Positions 49,205 to 59,527 of a stretch of DNA of 64,000 nucleotides are shown in pieces; the stretch's first letter is position 1; every line of letters starts with the position of its first letter. Location of the stretch: positions 1 through 64,000 of the forward strand of contig CAXKVR010000115.1 in the NCBI GenBank assembly GCA_964058845.1, written 5' to 3'. The position numbers and the translations under genes were made by a program. The notes under the pieces were generated by a model that worked only from the letters and a program-made list of their open reading frames with translations, had not been told where the DNA came from and searched no databases. The DNA comes from Carex sylvatica (taxonomy: Eukaryota > Streptophyta > Magnoliopsida > Poales > Cyperaceae).

Positions 49205-49441
49205 TATATTAGATATACATAAAAAAAATCAAACCGTGGATATTTTATTTATTCAAACCCTATTATAGTGCAAAAAAAAGCAAATAAAAAAAAATCAGGA
49301 CCGTGGAAAAAATTCATAGTTCTGAATAAAAATTCAGGGCTGTAGAAAAAATTCACGGTTTGAGCATTTTTAAAATTCTGGTCAGACCCTAGTTATTTTT
49401 ATTAAAATATTTTTAAAAATGGATAAAAATAAAAATCTCGG
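48540..49441. mobile_element. ~900-bp Mutator-type foldback element
   Basis: Arms of ~250 bp mirror each other (CCGAGATTTTTATTTTTAC at the left, its complement ending TAAAAATCTCGG at the right; TATCCACGGTTTGATTTTTT and its inverse inside). Flanks GCGTGGGAG (48531-48539) and GTGTGGAAG (49442-49450) match at 7 of 9 bases, a Mutator-size duplication. A second inverted pair lies inside (ATGTTAAAATGTGCTTGCA and inverse), probably a nested MITE. Confidence 0.85.
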
Positions 49442-51811
49442 GTGTGGAAGTGTGGGTCCATGTTTGCACTACATGTTAACAATTGATTTTGTACTAATTA
49501 TCCTGTCACCAAATACGCATAAATCCCTATCAATATATAATAATCAATCTAATCAGAATAGATAAAGATTCAATGAGATCACTTATAAATTCCAGCATAA
49601 TTAACAAAGAGTATCATAGGCTACGGTACCATACATAAACACAATATTAGTTCGTACTATATATTCATATCTCTATTTTTAAAATTCAAACAATCAATTT
49701 ATTTCTCTCAACATGATCTCCATATGAAAAATATGCTTGAATGCCAAATTTATATATTTTTCAAATATGTTTACTATATTTTTAAATATATACAAAATAA
49801 CTTGATCTAAAGATTCTAAAACATAAAAAATAGTAATTTTCTATCTATCCAAAAGAAAATATAAAATAGTAATTTGTCTCATAATTAATAAAAGTGATAA
49901 ACCAAAACCGATTAACTAATCTGACAGTATAAGTTGGAATACTGCGCAAATCGATGTCGTATTCAACACGAACAGATTTTAGTATTGGTGTGCTCCATCA
50001 AAATCCAGAGCATTTCTCATGAAATAAATAAATATATATATATAATATTACAAATGAAGTAAGCAGAAAGTAACCAATGAAGTTAGCAGAATCATCATAT
50101 ATAATATGTATTATATATATACCATGAGTTCATCAAATTTTGATTTATTTGACACTATACAATAAGTTGCACTTGCACATAAAAAGTGGGACCATATATA
50201 TATACTATCCAAAAAATAATGGGACACTGGGACCATTATAAGTTCCTTTTCAACGACATGATTATAATATCATAATGGTTGGTCAGGTTTCTTGCTGACA
50301 AAGCTTATTCCGTGTATAAATATATTAATTAGGTTTGAATAGGCCTCAGCATCTAGATCAAAATCTGGTGATAGAAGTTCTAATTAAAAATTACAAGATG
50401 GAACTTTCATTTAATGTACAATATATATATATATATATATAAGCATTAATCTATTAGGCAAGAGATAAATTACTCGATTAGTATTGGTGACTTATAATTA
50501 GATCATCCCCCAATCCCATTCCACTGACAAGCAATTGCAAATGCTAATGTGTCATTTGTAATTTAAATGCAGTGATGTTGCATTAAATTAACAATCTATT
50601 TAAAAGTGGTTTTACAATTGACAATTGTAGAGATGCAAAATTTAAAATTGTAATATTAATATATTATAAAAGACAACTGAAAGTACAACTAGTTGACGGA
50701 ATGGAGATAGTATGAAATGTGTTGAGAGATAATGCTAAAAAGTTATGTGAAATTTCTCAAAGGCTGTAAAAGTATCATCCATTTCAATTTTAATTAAAAA
50801 GTCATGCAAATATTTTGAATTCCCATCCAAAAACATTTTCCTATCGAACATTTAGAAATATATATATATATATATATTTTTTTTTTTGGTTAAAAGTTCA
50901 TAAGTAATTTTATTGAATTAAAAGAGTTACAAACTAGCTGTTACATAAAATTAGACCACAAGTGTCTGAGAAAATATACATCTATAAACAAACTAAAAAC
51001 GCATAAGGAGTATGTGCAAACCACACAATGGGCTATATATTATTGAGGTGAGATCTTTCTGTAAATTTGGAATTACATAAGAAACTTGCCTAATTCAAAT
51101 TAAGGAGAAATTTAAAACAACGTTTAGTAGCTCAAAGCTCATACAAACGAAGAAGAAATCATTAAGCTGCACATGACATCCTTCCACTAATCGATAACAG
51201 TTTTCAAACAGCTTTAATGTTTACCACGACTAACAACTCCTCTTTTTTATTTTCATTTTCATTTTGTATAGTAGTCGTGGAGGTTGGCATAAAGGATAAA
51301 CGGAAATAAATCTAGTCTGCAGCCGCTCATAATTACAAACCACCAAAAAATGCTTACGCTGAAGCCGAATTTGATTTGCTTAATTATTCAGTGATTCCGG
51401 TATGGTTTAAATAATAAAGTATAGAAAGCCTGCATGTGGTTTTATTGGACTCCCATGTTAATTTCCTCTCTTTTTTATCTTCTTTTTCTTCTTCTTTTTT
51501 GGTTGATGGTTTTTCTGATTTTCTCTTTATCCCGTGAAGTATCAGTGTGCTGTTTTATCCAGACGCTAATATTAAATAAAATGTTAGTTAGACTTAGATA
51601 CCATAGTTCGAATGAAAACAACATACTTTGGTGTATCAGGGTTCAGGGACCATAAGTTCTAGAGACATTCGTTTAAAAAAAAAATGTAAAAACATAAAAT
51701 AAAGAAGCAGATGTAATTAATTGTGTAATCGTTAATATCGGGGGACACTTTTGTAAAAGTTCCATAGTCTACACAATTACGGAATTAGTCAATTAACACT
51801 TAATTAAAAGT

Positions 51812-51820
51812 GTATAAATA
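51812..51820 (+). promoter_or_regulatory. TATA box of serine-rich paralogue 2
   Basis: GTATAAATA, 46 bp before the ATG, followed by ACCCC and the CAATTCCTTCTTCAAAGTAA leader shared with paralogue 3. Confidence 0.75.
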
Positions 51821-51865
51821 ACCCCTGAACCCTTCAACAATTCCTTCTTCAAAGTAACTACTCAA

Positions 51866-52234
51866 ATGGCTACTTCGATCCCCTTAGCATGCATATCAAC
51901 TTCTCGTTTCCTTCTCAAAAGAACTAACCCAAGTGCAAATCCTCCTCCTAACAAATCTCAAATCTCACCTCGTACCTGTATGTGCTCACCAACAAACCAC
52001 CCTGGTTCATTCCGCTGCAGTCGACACAGAAACATTCGTCGAATCTCAAACCGTTCAAGTTCAATTTCAAACTCGAGTTCTCCTGGCCAGGCTGAATTGA
52101 TAAAAACGGGACGAAAGACAAAATCAGTGAAGGCTATTGTAATGCTGATGATCAGCCCCTCATGCAGAGATCTTAACCGAAGAAGGAATTTCCAACCGAG
52201 ACCATCTCGGTTCTGTGTGATGAATAATAATTAG
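51866..52234 (+). CDS. Plant serine-rich protein-like, short form (122 aa), paralogue 2
   Basis: An intronless 122-residue frame with the family core RTCMCSPTNHPGSFRCSRH (C38, C40, H45, C51, H54), a Ser/Arg-rich middle and C-terminal RRRNFQPRPSRFCVMNNN. The N-terminus (MATSIPLACISTSRFLLKRT) is the part that differs most from paralogues 1 and 3. It contains a short hydrophobic stretch, but I do not call a signal peptide. Its leader and ~30 bp of 3' flank past the stop are nearly identical to paralogue 3, pointing to recent duplication. Function unknown. Confidence 0.87.
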   Translation: MATSIPLACISTSRFLLKRTNPSANPPPNKSQISPRTCMCSPTNHPGSFRCSRHRNIRRISNRSSSISNSSSPGQAELIKTGRKTKSVKAIVMLMISPSCRDLNRRRNFQPRPSRFCVMNNN

Positions 52235-52834
52235 GTTTGATGTACATAATAAGATAATTTTGGCAGATTTGTGTTTGATCAGATTTATTAGTAGTGTGGT
52301 CTCATTTATTAGCATAGGCATATATATATATATAGAGATGTATTACTTAGATATTATTAGATGATGAGAAGCGTGTTTAATGCTCCTCTATATATCTTCT
52401 ATTTTCATTCTGCTTCGTAATGCATCCAGGTCAAGAATTCGGATAAATTTTTCACTATTTATATTTCTTACAGAAGATCTGGTATGCACTCTACTGTGAT
52501 ATCTACAAATAATCACTTGCGTGAGTTAACAGTATTCTAAATTATCTAATTTGTTATTAAAGGCAACAGATTAATTTTCAGAACGGAGTCATATTTCATT
52601 CAAACTACACACAAATCGTTGGTTTGAGTTTCTGAGGAATTCAATTTTAAGTAACTTGCCTCACACTCTACCTCCATGGATTAATTAGCATACTGATTTC
52701 TTTCTTGGTTTCCGGAAGAAGAATGCAATCAGAAAACTAAAAGCACCAGAAATTAATTTTGGTAGGATGAAGATGGAATCTGCCTTTTTTTTTAGGAGTA
52801 TGGTTAAAATGCCCCATTGTTTTCGGGCTCCATT

Positions 52835-53168
52835 CATGTCTCAAATACTTATCTACATTTACAATGTTCAAACAATCAATCTGAACAGTTCGACATAATT
52901 GATCTCCATATTAAAATGTACTTGGAGACCAAATTTTTTTATATTATTTTTGGAAATTGTTTACTGATTTTTTAGATAGGTACAAAAGTATTATTTTTGA
53001 ATGGTCTAAATTTTTTTGAAAAACAGTGATTTTTTTATCGATCTAAAAATGGTAAACAATTTGAAAATAATAATAATAAATTTTGGTCTCCAAGAATATT
53101 TTAATTTGGAGATCATAATGAACGGTTCGGATTCACTGTTTTAATTTTAAAGAGATAAGGATGTGAAA
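52835..53168. mobile_element. ~330-bp foldback MITE nested in the left arm of the palindrome
   Basis: Inverted halves share CTTGGAGACCAAATTTTT and its inverse, GATCTCCATATTAAAATGTA and its inverse, and CTGAACAGTTCG-type words. The same core (CTTGGAGACCAAATTT) occurs in the palindromic MITE at 22.4 kb. The right arm of the big palindrome lacks it, so it inserted after the palindrome formed. Confidence 0.8.
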
Positions 53169-53527
53169 TATAATCCGATTTTTTTATTTATATCTAAAAA
53201 AAAATATAATTTAAAAAAATAACCAAACGTCATATGTATTTTCAAAAGTATCCAAACTGGAAACTTTTTTTTGGGTGTCTTAATTTAGAAATCGGAATTT
53301 TTTTTTTTCTGGTTTTATGGCCTTAACCTGAATGTTTTTTTTCCAGTCTCTAATAAAAAATATTAAAAATAAATGAAAAATTAATGGAATGACAGTTTTT
53401 CAGCTAAATGGCACATATGCATATTTTAACATACATCTGCACTGACCTACATAAATCATTTATAAAAGTATAAAACTCCACATTTGCAAACAAAACTTTA
53501 AATAAGAGAGATCAAGTCTATACAAAG

Positions 53528-53700
53528 CAGTGTTGTAAATAACGGTATGCGGTCGTCGGACGGACAAGGTACCGCCAAGCGATTAATCATGAATAATCGG
53601 TCATAATTGGAAATAATTGACCAATTAGTCGGAAAAATTCATGACGGTTTGGTCATTGCCAACGATTAATCGGCCTAAACGGATGTTTTTTACAACATTG
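53528..53700. mobile_element. 173-bp hAT-like element, left copy
   Basis: It starts CAGTGTTGTAAATAACGG and ends TTTTTTACAACATTG, with GATTAATC-type motifs inside. It is the mirror image of 53739-53911. Confidence 0.8.
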
Positions 53701-53738
53701 ATAGGCTTAAACGGTAGTTTTCCAGAAATATTTTGTAT

Positions 53739-53911
53739 CAGTGTTGTAAAAAACGTCCGTTTAGGTCGATTAATCGTTGGCAGTGATCAAACCGTCATGA
53801 ATTTTTTCGACTAATTGGTCAATTATTTCCAATTATGACCGATTATTCATGATTAATCGTTTGGTGGTACCTTATATGTCCGATGACCGCATACCGTTAT
53901 TTACAACACTG
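53739..53911. mobile_element. 173-bp hAT-like element, right copy (inverted)
   Basis: It starts CAGTGTTGTAAAAAACG and ends CCGTTATTTACAACACTG. Same length as the left copy, opposite orientation, separated from it by 38 bp. Outer flanks (ATACAAAG / CTTTGTAT) are inverted, not direct, so they are palindrome arms rather than a target duplication. Confidence 0.8.
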
Positions 53912-54409
53912 CTTTGTATAGACTTGATCTCTCTTATTTAAAGTTTTGTTTGCAAATGTGGAGTTTTATACTTTTATAAATGATTTATGTAGGTCAATGT
54001 AGATGTATGTTAAAATATGCATATGTGCCATTTAGCTGGAAAACTGTTATTCCATTAATTTTTCATTTATTTTTGATTAGAGATCGGAATTTTTTTTTCC
54101 GGATTAAGACCATAAAACTGGAAAAAAAATTTCGGTTTATAATTAAGAAACAAGAAATTTTTTTTTCTAGTTTGGGTACTTTTGAAAGTACAGACGACAT
54201 TTGGTTATTTTTTAAAATTATATATATTTTTTAGATATAAATTAAAAAATGGGGATATAATCGGAGTAAAAAGAAATAGGAGCATTTTAACCCTGCTTTT
54301 TTTAGCATTATTTATTTTGCTATTATTTTTACACTGGGCAGCAAGCCAGCAAGTTTGTATGATAAATAACTTCAAATAAGTTGAGGTTCATGCTTTGTAA
54401 GGAATATAG

Positions 54410-54535
54410 CACCTATTTTTATTAAAACTCTAAAAAAAAGGTTTTTACAGATCTGCTTTGAAATTCAGTTTTTTTTTTAAAACTGCTCTAACCGCCAGGC
54501 TCACGGGCGGTTCAGTTTTCATACCAGAACGCTTG
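54410..54535. mobile_element. Relic of a MULE terminal repeat related to the 29-34 kb element
   Basis: The order CTATTTTTATTAAAACTCTAAAAAAAA, a T-run, CTCTAACCGCCAGGCTCACG and GGCGGTTC parallels the left end of the MULE (CCATTTTTATTAATGCCCCT..., GACCGCCAGGCCCACGGGCG). No partner end was found nearby. Confidence 0.65.
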
Positions 54536-57245
54536 GGGTCAGGGTTGTCCTTTTTTTTTTTATTTTAGAGATCTTAATATTTTGATTTAAATAATTTTGT
54601 GAAGTTTTTGTTTTCTTGTTTAGGGTGTATGCCAAAAAATAAGATATTTGATATATTTATGAGTGAGATGTCGTAACTCTTTATAACTTTGATTTAATTT
54701 GTCAGTTGAATATCACAAGTCTAAAGATAACACTAATTAAGGACTTAGCATTGATTCAAAAATTTCTAAATTCTGACGGCTTGTTGATCTTCTTCTCTTT
54801 ATTTCTGATACTAAAACAGTAGTTTAGAGCTACTAAAATATGTTGAAACCTCAAATTAGATATATGTTCATGCACAAAGCAACCTAAACTGATCTCTCTG
54901 GTATGGTACCAAGTCCAAACTCAGTAGCCAAGCACTGAGCAAAGACCATTGGTATAGTGCAATGCACTAAAAACATTAAATTTGACTTCTGCTGGTAAAT
55001 CAGTAAGTTTGGACTGATATAGGGACCAAATTGTAAAAGTGATTATACCAGCATGTAGAGCATTCAAAAATATATATAATTGACACAAATTTCAATTTAT
55101 TTGGATTTTTATACAGTTAGTTATGAATTTCTAAAATTTAGCTTTTGAAAAAACTTTAAACAGCCATAACTTTGGTTAGAAAAGTAGGATTTGCGCGTAT
55201 GACCACATTTCAGAAAGAAGGTTTAGGGTTTAGAGAGGAGAGACAATTAATCCAAATGTTTAATCGATTTACTTGTAGCAGCAGGTCACAGCCATTATGA
55301 CTTCCTGATCAGTCAAATATTCCATTAACAACCTTTTGAAGTTTTGCTAGTCTTACACTCTTACCTGCATCTGAGGCAAAGAAAAAGTAAATGCTTTTTG
55401 ACCTAATCAATTAAACTAGGCTTTTGCTTGTGTTACTGTTGTTCCGTCTTTGAACTACATTTTAAAAATTATCACATACACATAAATATATCAATAATAA
55501 AGACATATGACACATGACAGATTTGTGCAATCTAATCAATTGAGTTCACTTAAAATTTTCCGCACAACAAAAGAATTATCCTATAACCAGCTCTTAATCT
55601 AGTATCGGAGTGCTCTATCAAAATCCAGAACAGCACTTGAAAGTAAATTAAAATATTGAAATAATATTACAAATGAAGTAAGCAAAAAGTAAAAAAAAAA
55701 ATGAAGTTACTAAAATCTTCATATATAATATATGTATTATATACTACTGACTTCTTTAAATTTGATTTATTTTACACTATACAATAAGTTCCCCTTGCAC
55801 TTAAAAAGTGGGACCATACTTTATATCCAAAAAAAAAAATTGTGGGACTATAATAATAAAACGAAGCCAAAAGCAAATAAAAAGAGGGATCATTATAAAT
55901 TCATTATTAACGACATGACAATAATATCATAATGGTTGGTGAGATTTCTTTCGGATAAAGCTTATTCCAAATATAACTATATTAATTAGGTTTGAATAGG
56001 ACTAAGAATCCAGATCAAAGCTGGTGTATAGATGTTCTAATTGAAAATTACAAGATGGAACTTTCATTTAATATACAATATAAACATTAAGATTTGTGAC
56101 AATGCATTAATCTATGAGGCATGAGATAAATTACTCAATTGCAATGATAATGTCTCATTTACAATTAATTCAATTGCAGTGATGTTGCATTAATCATTTT
56201 TTTTAATTAACAAAATATTTGAAAGTGGTTTGTATTTGACAATTGTAGATGTAGAAAATTTAAAATTGTAAAATTATAATAAACAACTGAAAGTACAACT
56301 AACTGACGGAATGGAGAAATTATGAAATATGTTGAGTGACAATTGCTAAGAAAAAATAATGTCAAATAGATTGGTAAGGCTGTAAAAATAGCATCCCTTT
56401 TAATTTTAATTCAAACATACATGCATATATTTTGAATTTCCATTCAAAACCTTTTTCCTATTGAACATTCCGAAAGGATATACAAACAACACAAAGGGCT
56501 ATTATTAAACTGAGGTCTTTCTGTTAATTTGGAATTGGGGAAAAAAAAAAAAATCGCCTAACTCAAAATTAAGGAGAACAGAAGCAGCGTTTAGTAGCTC
56601 TGAGGTCATACTACCTGGGACAAGTATACTTGTTTTCTCTTTCTAAAATGGTTATTCTTTTGTTCTGCTTATAACAAACGAAGAAGAAATCATTATACTG
56701 CACATGGCATCGTTAATTGTATTTCAACAGAAGTGACTTAGATAAACTGCGTACTACCGTGGAGGCGTGCATAATATATTACAAACGACCAAAGAAATGC
56801 TGATGCCTACAGAAAGTGTCAAATCTTGACTCGAATACAGAGCATCTCTGTACCGAATTTGATTTGGTTATTCAGTGATTCCGATATAATTTAAATAATA
56901 AATTATATTTCACAAAAGTCTAGCACGTGGTTTTTATAGACTCCCATGTTTCTCTATTTATTTATTTTTTTCTTTCCATTTTTCTCTCTATTCTGTGAAC
57001 TACCAGTGTGCTGTTTTATCCAGACGCTGATATCAAATAAAATGTTACTTGGATACCCATCGTTCAATTGGAAACAATATACTTGTACTTAGGTGTATCA
57101 AGGACCGTTACTTCTAGAGACATTCGTTGAAAAAATGTGAAAAAAAAGAGAGGTGTAGTTCAATAAATTGTTAATATTGAGGGACACTTATGTAAAATTT
57201 CCATAGGTTACAAAGTTACAGGATTAGTCAATTAACACTTAAAAC

Positions 57246-57254
57246 CTATAAATA
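57246..57254 (+). promoter_or_regulatory. TATA box of serine-rich paralogue 3
   Basis: CTATAAATA followed by ACCCC, as in paralogue 2. The distance to the ATG is 78 bp, longer than in paralogue 2 because of a pentamer array. Confidence 0.75.
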
Positions 57255-57292
57255 ACCCCTCCGCTGAACAATTCCTTCTTCAAAGTAACTAC

Positions 57293-57331
57293 TCCAATCC
57301 AATCCAATCCAATCCAATCCAATCCAATCCA
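57293..57331. repeat. (CCAAT)n pentamer array abutting the start codon of paralogue 3
   Basis: About eight CCAAT units run directly into ATGG. Paralogue 2 has only CTCAA and paralogue 1 a single CCAAT at this place, so the expansion is specific to this copy. Confidence 0.95.
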
Positions 57332-57694
57332 ATGGCTGCTACCCTTAACAAATCAACTTGTCGTTCCCTTCCCAAAAGAACTAACCCAAGTGCAAATCCT
57401 TCTTCTAACAAATCTCAAATCTCACCTCGCACCTGTATGTGCTCACCAACAAACCACCCTGGTTCATTCCGCTGCAGTCGACACAAAAACATACATCGAA
57501 TCTCAAACCGTTCAAGTTCAGTTTCGAACTTGAGTTCTCCTGGCCGGGCTGAATTGATAAAAACGGGACGAAATACAAAATCAGTGAAGGCTATTTTGAT
57601 GCAAATGATCAGCAGCCCTTCGTGCAGAGATCTTAACCGAAGAAGGAATTTCCAACCGAGACCATCTCGGTTCTGTGTGATGAATAATAATTAG
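57332..57694 (+). CDS. Plant serine-rich protein-like, short form (120 aa), paralogue 3
   Basis: An intronless 120-residue frame starting MAATLNKSTCRSLPKRTN. Core RTCMCSPTNHPGSFRCSRH (C35, C37, H42, C48, H51), Ser/Asn/Arg-rich middle, C-terminus RRRNFQPRPSRFCVMNNN. It is closest to paralogue 2 in the centre and tail and to paralogue 1 at the N-terminus. A TATA box and a leader shared with paralogue 2 precede it, interrupted by the CCAAT array. The intact frame and invariant Cys/His residues suggest a functional gene. Function unknown. Confidence 0.87.
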   Translation: MAATLNKSTCRSLPKRTNPSANPSSNKSQISPRTCMCSPTNHPGSFRCSRHKNIHRISNRSSSVSNLSSPGRAELIKTGRNTKSVKAILMQMISSPSCRDLNRRRNFQPRPSRFCVMNNN

Positions 57695-58820
57695 GTTTGA
57701 TGTACATAATAAGATAATTTTGACAGATTTGTGTTTCATGAGACTGGCCAGTTAGTATAGGCATGCATGCATATAGTATTATTAGTTCTTGGGTTCCTCT
57801 AATTCTATTTTCATTCTGCTTCCGAAGGAAGTTGTACGTAGATCATTATTACTAAATGTAATTTAGCCAACTAACTAAATTACAATATCTATAAGATATA
57901 AGATATATATGCCTGATTCCAAGCTAGGAGAATTTTAATTTAATTTTGTTGATACGTTATGGATCCGGTCAAGAATTCGTTAAATCTTTTCAATAGTTTT
58001 ATTTATTTCTTACAAATAATCACTTGCGAGATTCACCATTAATTCTAAATTATCTAATTTGTTATTAAATTAAAGGCATACTATACAACAGATCAATTTT
58101 CAGTACGGAGGATTTTGATTTTTGAAGCCCCCTCCTATGTTTCATTCAAACTTACACACAAATCATTGGTTCAAATATTTCTGATTCAGGTTTAAGTAAA
58201 TTAATTTTGTTTTTATTTTTACACTGGGCAGCAAGTAATTGGGTGCAAACGGATCAAATATTATCCGTCTATATATATCTAGATCCGTATTCATTTTTTT
58301 TTTTTTTTTTTTTGGCAGATTTTGATATTAAGATAGTTTGCATATATGAATACAAATATGATTTGTACAGTTATAGATACGGATTAGAAAATTATTTGTA
58401 TCCGTATTCTTTTTTTCAATTTTTTGAATATTTGTTTGTACATGTACCGATACTGGCCGGAGATGGATAATTGTCCGTATTCATATTTTTTTATCATTTG
58501 TTTTAGAATCATACACTAGTGGAAAAACAGGAATCAGGATCGGCCTATCTGGATCGGCTATATGAAACAACCGATACTAATATCTATCTGGATCGGTTCT
58601 TTGAAAAAAACCGATCCTAATAGTTAATTAGATCGGTTTTTATAAACAACTGACCTTGATAGTTCAACTATCAGGATCGATTTTTACAAACAACTGATCC
58701 TGATACTATCAGGATCGGTTTTTATAAACAACTGATCCTAATAGTTCAACTATCAGGATCGGTTTTTTAACAAGAACCGATCTTGATAGTTTTTTTTTTT
58801 TTTTTTTTAAGTTGGTTCAG

Positions 58821-58860
<40 letters not shown>

Positions 58861-58864
<4 letters not shown>

Positions 58865-59420
58865 CTATCAGGATCGGTTGTATATATACAACCGATCCTG
58901 ATAGTGATTTTTTTTTTTTTAAGGGAAGGTAACATCTTAGATAGTTTTTTTTAAGGAAGGTACTATAGGATCGATTTTTTAACAAGAACCGATCCTGATA
59001 GTTTTTTTTTTTTTTTTTTAAGTTGGTTCAGCTAAAAAAAAAAAAAAAATCACTATCAGGATCGGTTGTATATATACAACCGATCCTGATAGTGATTTTT
59101 TTTTTTTTTTTTTTTTAAGGAAGGTAACATCTTAGATAGTTTTTTTTTTAAGGAAGGTACTATAGGATCGGTTTTTTTAACAAGAACCGATCCTGATAGT
59201 TTTTTTTTTTTTTTAAGTTGGTTCAGCTAAAAAAAAAAATCACTATCAGGATCGGTTGTATATATACAACCGATCCTGATAGTAATTTTTTTTTTTTAAT
59301 TTATTTATTTAAGGAAGGTAATATCTTAGATAGTTTTTTTTTAAGGAAGGTACTATAGGATCGGTTTTTTAACAAGAACCGATCCTGATAGTTTTTTTTT
59401 TTTTTTTAAGTTGGTTCAGC

Positions 59421-59451
<31 letters not shown>

Positions 59452-59492
59452 ACTATCAGGATCGGTTGTATATATACAACCGATCCTGATAG

Positions 59493-59496
<4 letters not shown>
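58861..59496. repeat. Four tandem copies of a ~190-bp unit centred on 48-bp palindromes (CACTA left end)
   Basis: Palindromes at 58861-58908, 59049-59096, 59239-59286 and 59449-59496 read ATCACTATCAGGATCGGTTG, then TATATATA, then the inverse. All are perfect except one base in the third. Each sits between long A and T runs and is followed by AAGGAAGGTAACATCTTAGA. Unit spacing is 188-210 bp, varying with homopolymer length. Confidence 0.95.

Positions 59497-59527
<31 letters not shown>

Larger units (their letters stand above)
52784..54310. mobile_element. ~1.5-kb composite palindrome with nested elements
   Basis: Inverted arms centre near 53720. From outside in: TTTTTTTAGGAGTATGGTTA with its inverse at 54.28-54.31; AATCCGATTTTTTTATTTAT with its inverse at 54.23-54.26; CCATTTAGCTGAAAAAC-type words; CATTTATAAAAGTATAAAAC; then a small hAT-like element in each arm. 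The left arm alone is split by a foldback MITE at 52835-53168. Unit C has no counterpart at this place. Confidence 0.85.
48388..55250. repeat. Duplicated segment, unit B (gene at 51866)
   Basis: It starts with a block containing CTAGTCTTACCTGTATCTGA (also near 55.36 and 63.43 kb), continues through the shared upstream region, the gene, the shared 3' flank and TTTTTACACTGGGCAGCAAG (54.33 kb; also 58.22 kb). A foldback element (48.54-49.44) and a palindrome (52.78-54.31) are insertions. Confidence 0.8.

Noticed and set aside
58861..59496. CRISPR-like array
   Set aside because: The repeats are palindromic, sit inside a CACTA element with proper ends and target duplication, and the spacers are A/T runs. 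This is a plant nuclear sequence.
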